A stretch of 20,701 nucleotides of DNA from Oscillospiraceae bacterium (GCA_020866945.1 JAJBVW010000051.1:1-20701), one strand, 5' to 3'. Positions 1-7,962 are shown, counted from the stretch's first letter. The notes: generated by a model from the sequence alone, not told the origin. Made by a program: numbers and translations.

Positions 1-1
1 C

Positions 2-53
2 CACCACCCCACAGGGCCCGATTGATGCGCCCCACAGGGTGGTGTTATTTGTT
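2..53 (+). terminator. Nested hairpin with T-rich tail, possible terminator of an upstream gene
   Basis: CACCACCC at 2-9 pairs perfectly with GGGTGGTG at 37-44, and a T-rich stretch (TTATTTGTT) follows at 45-53, as expected of an intrinsic terminator on the plus strand. The arms also carry a 10-base direct repeat, CCCCACAGGG, at 7-16 and 30-39. The gene that would be terminated lies outside the window. Because a serine recombinase starts 100 bases downstream, a recombination-site role is the alternative. Confidence 0.45.
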
Positions 54-85
54 CCTTCGCCGGGTAGCTTTAATCGGAGGGACGT

Positions 86-114
86 TTGGTCTTCTAGTAA
101 AATATGTGTATAAC
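86..114 (+). promoter_or_regulatory. Candidate promoter of the serine recombinase
   Basis: TTGGTC (86-91) and TATAAC (109-114) are separated by 17 bases and lie about 30 bases upstream of the recombinase start. The -10 matches 5 of 6 consensus bases; the -35 is weak. The ribosome binding site GGAGG at 131-135 sets the start at 144. The same nine bases GGAGGGACG also occur at 76-84, where no matching start codon follows. Confidence 0.4.
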
Positions 115-143
115 ACACTGTATTGAAATAGGAGGGACGCAGT

Positions 144-734
144 ATGCAAAACACATATGGATATGTGCGTGTCAGCACGAAGGAGCAGAATGAGGACAGG
201 CAGATGATTGCCATGCACGACTTCGGGGTGGTCGATGGGAATATCTATCTCGACAAGATGTCCGGGAAGGATTTCAACCGCCCGGCGTATATCGCATTGA
301 TGGAAAAGCTTCAGCCCGGCGACGTCCTTGTGCTGAAAAGCATCGACCGCCTGGGCCGGGATTATGAGGAAATCATTGACCAGTGGCGCATTATCACCAA
401 GGAGCGGCGAACGGCCATCGTCGTCCTGGATATGCCCCTGCTGGACACGCGGGCAAAGGGGAAAGACCTCACCGGCGTCTTTATATCCGACCTTGTGCTC
501 CAGATTCTGAGCTATGTGGCCCAGACAGAGCGGGAGTTCACGCGCCAGCGGCAGCGGGAGGGCATTGCCGCCGCCCGGACGAAGGGCGTGAAATTTGGCC
601 GCACCCCAAAGGAACGGCCAGAAGAATTTGAGGAATTAAAGCTTGCCTGGCGGCAGCGAAGGATCTCTGCTAGGACTGCCGCAGGCATCCTTGGGGTTCA
701 TCATAAAACGTTTTTGCGATGGGCTAGTGAATGA
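144..734 (+). CDS. Serine recombinase, resolvase/invertase family
   Basis: A 196-residue small serine recombinase, which cuts and rejoins two DNA sites through a phosphoserine link. The catalytic domain starts with YGYVRVST, with nucleophile Ser11 and the conserved Arg9. The SIDRLGRD motif at 66-73 supplies active-site arginines, and a long helix around 120-150 (ending REGIAAARTKG) corresponds to the dimer E-helix. The C-terminus (about 165-194) is a helix-turn-helix of the Hin/TnpR type. The size matches the resolvase/invertase class, not the large phage integrases. The start is supported by GGAGG eight bases upstream. It stands alone on the plus strand beside a run of minus-strand metabolic genes, which suggests a mobile-element remnant or edge. 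No transposase or inverting segment is seen here, so whether it acts as resolvase or invertase is open. Confidence 0.93.
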   Translation: MQNTYGYVRVSTKEQNEDRQMIAMHDFGVVDGNIYLDKMSGKDFNRPAYIALMEKLQPGDVLVLKSIDRLGRDYEEIIDQWRIITKERRTAIVVLDMPLLDTRAKGKDLTGVFISDLVLQILSYVAQTEREFTRQRQREGIAAARTKGVKFGRTPKERPEEFEELKLAWRQRRISARTAAGILGVHHKTFLRWASE

Positions 735-831
735 GAAACTAAAAGAATAGACAAAACTAGCGCACAAAATAGAATTTGCGCACCACACGCCGGAACAAAT
801 CGCCGATTGTATCAAGTACATCACCCGGTAA
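727..831 (+). other. Mini-ORF remnant overlapping the recombinase 3' end, interrupted by an amber codon
   Basis: Reading from GTG at 727 gives VNEKLKE, then TAG at 748-750, then TKLAHKIEF followed by AHHTPEQIADCIKYITR and TAA at 829-831. The part after TAG looks like real protein (amphipathic, normal codon choice such as GCC, ATC, CGG) and has no start codon of its own. I do not recognise the family. It may be the tail of a decayed small element gene. The first seven codons overlap the recombinase stop in another frame. Amber readthrough is possible but unsupported. Confidence 0.3.
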
Positions 832-864
832 AAAAAGGCCGCCGGGGAAGCGACCCCCGACGGC
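830..864 (-). terminator. GC-rich hairpin with seven Ts on the minus strand
   Basis: On the minus strand GCCGTCGGGGG, a six-base loop and CCCCGGCGGC are followed by CTTTTTTT (830-836). This is a textbook intrinsic terminator for transcription leaving the ygeW end. It lies about 170 bases past the ygeW stop and may be a back-up for the nearer hairpin at 946-1000. It also overlaps the last base pair of the mini-ORF stop region. Confidence 0.6.
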
Positions 865-936
865 ATACCGCGACACAAACAGGGCACGGTGCCCCGTCTC
901 ACCGGCCCTATGGTACCACAAAAACGACAGGAAAGC

Positions 937-1006
937 AAGAAAATCCCCCCTCTGAGTTTGACAGTGAAACAAGAAAAGACACTGCCAAGCATAGAGGGGG
1001 CATTTT
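937..1006. terminator. Large imperfect inverted repeat, likely end of the purine operon
   Basis: CCCCCTCT (946-953) pairs with AGAGGGGG (993-1000), and CAGTG (962-966) pairs with CACTG (980-984), giving a two-part 21-base stem with a 13-base loop. On the minus strand it is followed by ATTTTCTT, and on the plus strand by CATTTTAT, so it could end transcription in either direction. It starts 37 bases after the ygeW stop. The stretch between the recombinase and ygeW otherwise holds only the mini-ORF and the hairpin at 830-864. Confidence 0.5.
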
Positions 1007-1036
1007 ATGCCATAAAAGAGTAAGAGCCGAAGAAGG

Positions 1037-2076
1037 TCACAGGATTTTCCTTGCCATGCCACGCTGCTCTAGGGCTTGGAGGGCTTCGACAGGGAATTTT
1101 ATTTTTGCAAGGAAAATCATAGCGGCGATGATATAGGGCTTGAAGCTTGCCTGGCGGTACAGCGGAGTGCGGTAGCGGTCGAAGACAGAAGCGGCTACCT
1201 CGCCCTGTTCGCAGGAGCCGCCGGTGATGTCCGCCGGAAGGCAGTGGAGGTACAGGGCCTTTCCGTTCCGCGTCAGAGCCATGCGCCGCTCATCGCACTC
1301 CCAGTCCGTGTGCTGGGCGTTCTGCGCCAGAAGCTGCTTTTCCAGGGCGGCGATGCCCGCCGTGTCTCCCTGGGCGTAAAGCTCTGTGCGCTGCTCCATA
1401 GCGGCGAAGGGCGCCCAGCTCTTGGGATAGACCACATCCGCGTCCCGGAACGCCTCGTCCATGGTGTCCACTTTGGTGAAGCTGCCCCCGGAGGCAGCGG
1501 CTTGCTTTGCGGCCAGCTCCTCCACCTGGGGGAACACAAGGTGTGTATCATGTGCAGCAGGTCTGCGCAGCATTGGGTGGGGTGGTCGATGTCGCACTGG
1601 AGATTCACCAGGGTGGGAACCTGCTCCAGAATACCGGCCTCATGGCCCTGGCGCACCGCGTCGGACACAGCCTTCTGATAGGCATGGCCCTTGCCAATAT
1701 ACATATCATCCCGTATGCCGATAACGTCCGCCATGAAAGAAATCATGTTGGCGGTCTCCCGCACGGTTTCGCCGTGGGCGATTTGGCTTTTTCCTTCATC
1801 CAAATCCTGCACCTCCAGGCCCAGCAGATTGCACGCGGAGGCAAAGGAAAAGCGGGTGCGGGTGGAGTTATCCCGAAACAGGCTGATGGCCAGGCCGGAG
1901 TCAAAAATTCGGGAGGAGATATTGTTTTCCCGCAGGCAGCGCAGGGCGTCCGCTACGGTAAACAGGGCGGCAAGCTCGTCGTCCGTCTTATCCCAGGTCA
2001 GGAAAAAGTCGTTCCCATACATGGCGGCGCAGTCCAGAGCTGCCAGTCGCGCGGCGAAGGGTTTCATCAAATTCAT
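1037..2076 (-). pseudogene. ygeW: YgeW-type knotted carbamoyltransferase, broken by internal deletion and frameshift
   Basis: YgeW is a carbamoyltransferase (ornithine/oxamate carbamoyltransferase fold) of the purine-catabolic cluster. The first frame covers the N-terminal domain with FLTW near residue 25, the carbamoyl-phosphate motif FRDNSTRTRFS, the EGKSQIAHGETVRETANMIS segment and DIDHPTQ. It runs well to about 1540 (ADLLHMIHT) and then loses similarity. Similarity resumes in another frame at FPQVEELAAKQAAASGGSF and continues through YPKSWAP, the HCLPADI motif and KPYIIAAM to the stop. Full-length YgeW is about 396 codons, and this locus is about 150 bases short. The missing piece is the AYSPSYGKP...PQG region that marks knotted carbamoyltransferases. 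The start overlaps the ygeY stop by four bases (ATGA). The gene is almost certainly inactive unless the gap is an assembly error; two fragments could be expressed but would not form the active site. Confidence 0.88.
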
Positions 2077-3485
2077 GTGTTTTTCCTCCCAATTTTGGAC
2101 AGCAGGGCCAGCAGCCGCTTGAAGAAACCGGCGTGTTCCGCATCTTCCGGCGGGGTCAGGGAGGTGGTGCTGGTCAGGGCGTTATACTCCCAGGGAACGG
2201 CGGCATATACAGCGGCGCAGGTGACGAGGTCTTGCTTCCATGTCATTTCGTTGGGGGCGTGGGCCTGGCTTTCCGCGCCGGGGCCGAAGCCTACACAGGG
2301 GATGCCGAACCGCCCCTGGATAGAGACGCCGTTGGTGGAGAATGTCCATTTATCTATCAGCGGCCGGCCCTCCCGCAGCGGCTTGGCCGAACCCTCGCCG
2401 ATGCGCTCCGAGCCAAACATGGACTGATGCACCTGGGCCAGCGCCTGAACGTGAGGGGCGGACTCGGGGTTCACCCAGGTGGGGAAGTAGCAGTCCGTCT
2501 CATAAACCAGTCCTGTCCAGGAGGGGCGGTTGTATTTATACATGGACACAGTGACATCTTTGGCATATTTCTTGCAGGCGGGCAGGGCCAGAATTTCCTT
2601 GAGGCAGCTCTCATAGGTTTCGCCGGCAGTCATGCGCCGGTCAAGGCTTACAGAGCAGCTGTCCGCCACCGCGCAGCGGGAGGGGGAGGTGAAGAATATC
2701 TCGCTGACAGTGATAGTGCCGCGGCCCAGGAACCGGGCGTCCTCCGCATGGGAGTTATATTTCTCATCCAGCATTTTCACGAGGCCCTTGATTTCCGTGC
2801 CGTCCTCGGCGTCGTTCTCGTTCAGGGCGCGGATGTCCTGCAAAATGTCGGCCATTTTGAAAATGGCGTTGTCCCCGCGTTCCGGGGCGGAGCCGTGGCA
2901 GGATACGCCCTTCACGTCCACGCGAATCTCCATCCGGCCGCGATGACCGCGATAGATGCCGCCGTCCGTCGGCTCGGTGGACACCACGAACTCCGGGATG
3001 ACCTCGTCCTTGTTATAGATATACTGCCAGCACAGGCCGTCGCAGTCCTCTTCCTGGACAGTGCCTGTCACCATGATGCGGAATCCGGCGGGAATGATGT
3101 TCAAATCCTTCATCAGCTTGGCCCCATAGACTGCGCTGACGATACCGCCCAGTTGGTCGGAGGCTCCCCGGCCGCCAATTTCCTGGTCGTTTTCATAGCC
3201 CTCATAAGGATCAAACTGCCAGTTGTCCCGCAGACCCACGCCTACGGTGTCGATGTGGCCGTCAAAGGCAATGGTGCGACCGCCCGTTCCCATGAAACCG
3301 ATGACGTTCCCCTGGGCGTCGATGGAGCATTCATCAAAGCCCAGCTTTTCCATTTCCGCGAGGATGCGCCGGGCGTGAGCTTCTTCCCCAGAGCTTTCCC
3401 CCGGCAGGGCGATAAGCTCCCGCAGGAAGGTGGTCATATCCTGACGGTAGCACTCCGCCACGCGCTTAATGATTTCATGATTCAT
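2073..3485 (-). CDS. ygeY: YgeY family M20 zinc-dependent hydrolase (selenium metabolism-linked)
   Basis: A 470-residue cytosolic M20-type amidohydrolase/deacetylase, the YgeY member of the anaerobic purine pathway. All M20 metal-site residues are visible: His77 and Asp79 in FDGHIDTV, bridging Asp110 in GRGASDQLGG, the Glu145-Glu146 pair (general base), Glu171 in STEPTDG and His409 in ESQAHAPNE. The dimerisation (lid) domain falls near 180-300. The last 35 residues extend past the core and may be lineage-specific. A GGAGG lies 12 bases upstream of ATG, a rather long spacing. The gene sits 60 bases after ygfK and overlaps ygeW by four bases, so the two are translationally coupled. Exact substrate is not visible; an N-carbamoyl or acyl-amino intermediate would suit the family and context. 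Confidence 0.93.
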   Translation of the reverse strand: MNHEIIKRVAECYRQDMTTFLRELIALPGESSGEEAHARRILAEMEKLGFDECSIDAQGNVIGFMGTGGRTIAFDGHIDTVGVGLRDNWQFDPYEGYENDQEIGGRGASDQLGGIVSAVYGAKLMKDLNIIPAGFRIMVTGTVQEEDCDGLCWQYIYNKDEVIPEFVVSTEPTDGGIYRGHRGRMEIRVDVKGVSCHGSAPERGDNAIFKMADILQDIRALNENDAEDGTEIKGLVKMLDEKYNSHAEDARFLGRGTITVSEIFFTSPSRCAVADSCSVSLDRRMTAGETYESCLKEILALPACKKYAKDVTVSMYKYNRPSWTGLVYETDCYFPTWVNPESAPHVQALAQVHQSMFGSERIGEGSAKPLREGRPLIDKWTFSTNGVSIQGRFGIPCVGFGPGAESQAHAPNEMTWKQDLVTCAAVYAAVPWEYNALTSTTSLTPPEDAEHAGFFKRLLALLSKIGRKNT

Positions 3486-3545
3486 TTTCCGATAATTCCT
3501 CCGCTCAAGATAATGATTTGATATGTAAAAATGGATAAATGTCCA

Positions 3546-6425
3546 TTAAGCCTTTTTCAGCAGCCATGGGTAGCGGAACATCACCGCCCGGGTAAATACG
3601 GCGAGATTGACAGGCAGCTTTCCGTTTTCTTCGCCCAGGTCAACGATAAATTCCTCCCCGGCAAAGCGGGCCTTTATGACGGCCCCGCCCAGGGAAACAA
3701 AGCCCTGGCCCTCGCTCTCCGCGAAGCTCTCCTCTGTCCAGTAGAGCGTCCACTTTTCCTGGTAGGGAGAGCTGTTCCAGGGACAGAAAGTTGTGCAGTT
3801 GCCGCAGTGGTTGCACGGCCCGTCCAGATGGAGAATTTGTATGCGGCCATCCACCTCGATGGGCACGTTGGCCCGGTTGGGGCATACGTCCACGCAGTTT
3901 TCGCATACGGCGGCGCACTCCAGGCAGCGTGCTGCCCTCGGCTTGCGGGGCAGGAATACGCCCTTCTTCGCCAGAGCGTCCGCCGGGGGCAGGTCGGCGT
4001 TCATGCTCTCGTATTCATCGAAATCCATGGGACAGATTGCCTGAGCGGCCCGCGCGGCTCCGGCGATGGCCTGCACCACGGTGGAGGGGCCGGTGGCTCC
4101 GTCTCCGGCGAGATAGATATTTGGAATACTGCTCCGGCCTGTTTCGGGGTCAATGACCGCGCGGCCCCGGCTGTCTGTTTCCAGGCCCAGGGCCTTATAC
4201 AGCTCGCTGTCTGTCTTTTCGCCCACGGCGGCGATGACCGCGTCCGCCCGCAGAGAAATTTCCTCCTCAGTGGGTTCCACGCTCCGGCGGCCAGTGGCGT
4301 CCCGCTCGCCCAGCGCCATGACCTGACAGCGGAGCATTCCGTCCGCCCAGGAAACGGGGGAGAGCAGGGCCTTTAACGTCACCCCGCTGGCCAGGGCCAT
4401 TTGCAGCTCGTCCTCGTCTGCGGGCATATTGGCCGCATCCCGGCGGTAGACGAGCGTGACGGACTTGACGCCCCAGACCTTTTTGGCGGCCCGCGCGGTG
4501 TCCATGGCGGTGTTGCCGCCGCCTACGACTATCACATTGCGGCCCAGACGGGTCTGAAGAGGATGTTCCTTGAAAGCGCTCAAAAATTCAACGGCGTTGC
4601 GGGCCTGGCCCTGCTCCAGCTTCAGCGTTCCCGGAACCCATGCGCCGGTGCAGAGAATGATGTCGTCAAAGCCTGAAAGCTGCGAAATATCCGTGACAGC
4701 CTGACCAAAGCAGAATTCTGCACCATATTTTTTCGCGAGGGCCACATCCCGTTCCACTGCCTCCGGCGAGATGCGGAAGGAGGGGATGACCCGCCTCACT
4801 ACGCCGCCGGCGGTATCGGCCTTTTCAAACACCGTGACGGCGCAGCCTGCTCTTGCGAGGAAATAGGCGGCGGAGATACCGGCGGGGCCTGCGCCCACAA
4901 CGGCAACGCGCTTTCCGTTCGGCTCAGGCGGCTGGATGGAGGCCAGAAGCCCCTCATATGCCTGCTCCGTGGCTTCCAGCTTGCAGCCTCGGATGTTGAC
5001 CGCTCCCTCATAAAATTGGCGGGTACACTTGGCCATGCAGGGATGGGCGCATATCGTCCCGGTGATGTTGGGCAGAGGATTGCGCTTGGTGATAAGGGCA
5101 AGGGCCTGGTCGTATTTTCCCTGGCTGGTAAGCCGCACATAGGCAGGGATGTCCTGGTGGATGGGGCCGCCCTCCCGACAGGGCGCGAAAAAGCAGTCTG
5201 TCAGGGGAACCTTATATGGTATCTTCCGGCTGGGCGCGGGCTTAATTGGCTTTCTGTACCAGGGGTCGGCCAGTGCGTTTTTCGCAAGCGTTGCCACGGC
5301 TTTGGGAGTCGTGCCGTGGAAGTCGTCATAGGGCTGCTGGCTGATGGTCTGGGAGAGCTGTGTCAGGCGGGTGTATCCGCCGGGACGCAGCAGGTTTGGG
5401 GCCATGGTGATGGGCCAAATGCCGGCCTTGTCCAGTCCTTCTGCGCTGTGCCAGTCCGCGCCGCCGGAATAGGAGATGCGCAGCGCGCCGTTAAATTCCT
5501 TGGACAGGCGGGAGGCAAGTTCCGTCGTCAGCGGATAGAGCGCCCGCCCGGACATATACATTTCCTCCGACGGCAGCTCGCCTGCAGTCACGTCTACGGG
5601 GAAGGTGTTTGTCAGCTTTACGCCGAACTCCACGCCCATATGCTTTGCAAGCGCCTGAAGGCGGCGGAACATGGATACCGCATCCTTCCACTGCAAATCC
5701 TCCCGGAAATGCCGGTCGTCAAACGCCACATAGCCATAGCCCAGGCTGTCCAGCGTCTTGCGGCAGAAGTCATAGCCCAGCAGGGTGGGGTTGCATTTCA
5801 CATAGGTGTTCAGTCCACGCTCGCCCATGAGATAGTTGGCGATAAGCTCTATTTCCTCCGGCGGGCAGCCGTGAAGCGTGGAGATGGTCACGGAGTTGGA
5901 GACTCCGGCGTCCCGCATACCGTCCAGATAGGCGGTGATTTTTTCAGAGCTGACGCCCTCCATGGTGTAGCCCACGCTCATGTTGAACACGAAGCCATCC
6001 GCTGAGCCAAGGCCGTATTTTTCGCTGATTATTTTGAGGATCCGCCAGGCCTTGATGTATTCCTCCATAGCCTGCGGGACCGTAAGCTCCGTGCTCCACT
6101 CGCAGTTGTAGCCCTCGTCCTGCGCCAGAATGCAGGGGCGGTTCACGCAGGCGGCCAGCTCGTCTCCATCCATAATCTGAACAGTTTTCAGCTCGAAAAA
6201 TCTGGCCCCGGCAACATATGCCGCGATAATATTCTGGGCCAGCTGGGTATGCGGCCCGGCTGCCGGGCCGATAGGGGATTCTATGCGCCCGCCAAAGATG
6301 GGCAGGCTCTTTACCGGGGCGTGCCAGAGATGGCTGACGCCGAAGATGGTACCGTGAGCCATATATTCCCCGTCTATCTGGGCCAGAAGCTCCTCATAGG
6401 ACAGGGGTATCATTTTTTCAGACAT
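3546..6425 (-). CDS. ygfK: YgfK-type flavin/iron-sulfur oxidoreductase (putative selenate reductase subunit)
   Basis: A 959-residue cytosolic multidomain electron-transfer enzyme. Residues 1-380 form a dihydroorotate-dehydrogenase-like barrel with NMSVGYTMEG and STLHGCPPEE. Residues 405-490 resemble the GltD/dihydropyrimidine dehydrogenase N-terminal Fe-S region (Cys411, 416, 459, 463, 467, 481). An FAD-binding Rossmann motif GAGPAGISAA begins near 511, and a NAD(P)H motif GGGNTAMDTARAAK near 635. The C-terminus carries a ferredoxin-like double cluster: Cys834, 837, 841, 844, 848 and Cys871, 874, 877, 881, each set ending in CP. Family annotations call it a selenate reductase subunit; genetics in gut bacteria links it to anaerobic purine breakdown. 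A GGAGG directly upstream supports the start. It lies 68 bases after ssnA in the same operon. It is slightly shorter than E. coli YgfK (about 1,030 residues) but no domain appears to be missing. Confidence 0.95.
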   Translation of the reverse strand: MSEKMIPLSYEELLAQIDGEYMAHGTIFGVSHLWHAPVKSLPIFGGRIESPIGPAAGPHTQLAQNIIAAYVAGARFFELKTVQIMDGDELAACVNRPCILAQDEGYNCEWSTELTVPQAMEEYIKAWRILKIISEKYGLGSADGFVFNMSVGYTMEGVSSEKITAYLDGMRDAGVSNSVTISTLHGCPPEEIELIANYLMGERGLNTYVKCNPTLLGYDFCRKTLDSLGYGYVAFDDRHFREDLQWKDAVSMFRRLQALAKHMGVEFGVKLTNTFPVDVTAGELPSEEMYMSGRALYPLTTELASRLSKEFNGALRISYSGGADWHSAEGLDKAGIWPITMAPNLLRPGGYTRLTQLSQTISQQPYDDFHGTTPKAVATLAKNALADPWYRKPIKPAPSRKIPYKVPLTDCFFAPCREGGPIHQDIPAYVRLTSQGKYDQALALITKRNPLPNITGTICAHPCMAKCTRQFYEGAVNIRGCKLEATEQAYEGLLASIQPPEPNGKRVAVVGAGPAGISAAYFLARAGCAVTVFEKADTAGGVVRRVIPSFRISPEAVERDVALAKKYGAEFCFGQAVTDISQLSGFDDIILCTGAWVPGTLKLEQGQARNAVEFLSAFKEHPLQTRLGRNVIVVGGGNTAMDTARAAKKVWGVKSVTLVYRRDAANMPADEDELQMALASGVTLKALLSPVSWADGMLRCQVMALGERDATGRRSVEPTEEEISLRADAVIAAVGEKTDSELYKALGLETDSRGRAVIDPETGRSSIPNIYLAGDGATGPSTVVQAIAGAARAAQAICPMDFDEYESMNADLPPADALAKKGVFLPRKPRAARCLECAAVCENCVDVCPNRANVPIEVDGRIQILHLDGPCNHCGNCTTFCPWNSSPYQEKWTLYWTEESFAESEGQGFVSLGGAVIKARFAGEEFIVDLGEENGKLPVNLAVFTRAVMFRYPWLLKKA

Positions 6426-6493
6426 TTGCTACCTCCATTTCAAGTTGTCCAGTTCCCGTCCATGCCAGCCATAACGATATGGACGGGCCGCGT

Positions 6494-7825
6494 TTATGGG
6501 TTCAGCTCGCCCCAGAGCTGCCGGGCGGCGGCCTCTACCCGCTGGTAGACAGCCTCCTCGTCCGTCTGGGTCAGAACGCGGTTTTCCATGAGAAGCTGAC
6601 CGTTGATGACCGTGTGCAGGCACATTTTTCCCTGGAAGCCATAGAGAATGTGTCCGTCCACATTCTCAGCCCCGAAGGGGGTGAAGGGGTGATAGTCGAA
6701 TACCGCGATGTCCGCCAGCGCACCGGGGGAAAGAACACCCACAGGCCTGGAGAGATAGCGGCTGCACATTTTGGCGTTGTTTTCAAAGAGCATTCCCGTG
6801 CTTTCCTGCCAGCCCACGTTGGGAAGCCCCGCGTTGTGCCGCTGGATGATAAGCTCCACCTTCAGGCTCTCCAGCATATCATGGGTGTAGGCGTCTGTTC
6901 CCAGGCCAACCAGTATGCCCTTTTGGAACATTTTCAGCACCGGGGCCACGCCCACGGCGTTGCCCATGTTGGATTCCGGGTTTGTGACGCACATGGTGTT
7001 CGTCTCGGCAATCACATCCAGCTCGTCGTCCGTCAGCTCAATGCAGTGACCCAGGATGGTCTTTTCGCCCAGAATCCCGTGCTTTGCCAGCCGGTCGATG
7101 GGACGCATATTATATCTGTCCCAGCTGTCCGTGCGGTCAGTGGAGCCTTCGCAGACATGGATGTGATACCCGGTCAGACCGCCGTTTGCCCGAACCATTT
7201 TTTCAAAGGTCTGGTCGGAGAGCGTGAACAGAGCATGGCCGCCGAACATGGCCTTTATCATGTTGCTGTTCTCTTGGGCGGCCCACTGGGCGAAGGCGGC
7301 GTTTTCCTCGATGGCCTCGTCGCATTTTTTCTCCCCGTCGCGCTCGGAAACCTCATAGCACAGGCAGGCGCGGATGCCCAGCTCCTGCGCCACATCCCGG
7401 ATGGCGAACAAACTGCCGGTTATCTCCCGATAGCTTGCGTGGTGGTCAAAGATGGTGGTGACGCCGTTTTTGATGCAGTCGATGATGGTGGCGTAGGCGC
7501 TGGCGCGCGTTCCCTCCAAATCCAGATGCCGGTCGATGTTCCACCACATCCCGTCCAGCACCTGATAGAACGTGCGAGGGTCATAGCCGTTGATGGAAAG
7601 ACCCCTGGCCAGGCCGGAATAGATGTGAGTGTGAGTGTTTATCAGGCCCGGCATGATAACGCCGCCCTGGGCGTCCACAAAGCGTGCCTCGGGATATTTT
7701 TCCCGCAGGGCTGCCGTGGAGCCAAGCTCCTTGATGAGACTGCCCTCTGTCGCTACCGCGCCCTCCGGCAGATAGGGCATGGCTCCGTCCCGAGTAATGA
7801 CCCGTCCGTTTCCGATGATAAGCAT
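6494..7825 (-). CDS. ssnA: SsnA-type metal-dependent aminohydrolase
   Basis: A 443-residue amidohydrolase-superfamily protein, related to chlorohydrolases, guanine deaminase and N-ethylammeline-type deaminases. The metal site is complete: His65 and His67 in NTHTHIY, His223 in GYHIHVCEG, His260 in GHCIEL and Asp311 in GLGTDAYTHD. The N- and C-terminal strands (IGNGRVITRD; ALADIAVFDYHPFTPF) build the usual beta-sandwich around the barrel. SsnA proteins occur with YgfK and the selenium-dependent molybdenum hydroxylase cluster and are thought to hydrolyse a purine-derived ring or amine; the exact substrate is inferred. It is the first gene of the minus-strand operon, with AAGGAG seven bases upstream of ATG and a good promoter about 110 bases upstream. 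The length is normal and no defects are seen. Confidence 0.95.
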   Translation of the reverse strand: MLIIGNGRVITRDGAMPYLPEGAVATEGSLIKELGSTAALREKYPEARFVDAQGGVIMPGLINTHTHIYSGLARGLSINGYDPRTFYQVLDGMWWNIDRHLDLEGTRASAYATIIDCIKNGVTTIFDHHASYREITGSLFAIRDVAQELGIRACLCYEVSERDGEKKCDEAIEENAAFAQWAAQENSNMIKAMFGGHALFTLSDQTFEKMVRANGGLTGYHIHVCEGSTDRTDSWDRYNMRPIDRLAKHGILGEKTILGHCIELTDDELDVIAETNTMCVTNPESNMGNAVGVAPVLKMFQKGILVGLGTDAYTHDMLESLKVELIIQRHNAGLPNVGWQESTGMLFENNAKMCSRYLSRPVGVLSPGALADIAVFDYHPFTPFGAENVDGHILYGFQGKMCLHTVINGQLLMENRVLTQTDEEAVYQRVEAAARQLWGELNP

Positions 7826-7864
7826 AGGCGTTCTCCTTTTTTAAGTTGCTCTCTAATCGAAAAG

Positions 7865-7914
7865 ACCGCCCGCGCGGACGGTGGCACCCTTACCACAGCC
7901 CGTGCGCGCGGCAC
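7865..7914 (-). promoter_or_regulatory. ssnA leader with competing hairpins, attenuator-like
   Basis: In the roughly 100-base untranslated leader of ssnA, ACCGTCC-GCGC-GGGCGGT (7865-7882, minus strand) folds into a hairpin followed by CTTTT, resembling a weak terminator. Upstream, GTGC-CGCGC-GCAC (7902-7914) makes its own hairpin. CCGCGCG (7905-7911) can instead pair with CGCGCGG inside the terminator stem (7870-7876), and GTGG/CCAC nearby also competes with the terminator. This is the architecture of an attenuator or riboswitch, but no known aptamer was recognised and the T tract is short. Confidence 0.35.
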
Positions 7915-7933
7915 TCCGTTTCAGCTTGTCAAC

Positions 7934-7962
7934 ACTATATCACAGCTTGCGGACAGTTTCAA
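7934..7962 (-). promoter_or_regulatory. Promoter of the ssnA-ygfK-ygeY-ygeW operon
   Basis: On the minus strand, TTGAAA (7957-7962) and TATAGT (7934-7939) are separated by exactly 17 bases, a good sigma-70-type match. The predicted start of transcription, near 7927, leaves a leader of about 100 bases before the ssnA ATG. The divergent promoter at 8027-8054 lies only about 65 bases away. Confidence 0.7.

Noticed and set aside
1037..1597. Separate small gene made of the second ygeW frame
   Set aside because: Its similarity begins in mid-protein (FPQVEEL onward) and the upstream residues are out of frame with the family, so it is the second half of the broken ygeW.
1076..3521. Long plus-strand open frames opposite ygeW and ygeY (for example 1507-2427 and 2133-3521)
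   Set aside because: They are antisense shadows in GC-rich DNA; the minus-strand proteins have complete family motifs and the plus-strand ones show none.
7826..7927. T-box riboswitch in the ssnA leader because of AAGGGTGCCACCG
   Set aside because: It lacks the conserved TGGN bulge and the canonical T-box core, so only a generic attenuator-like structure is claimed.
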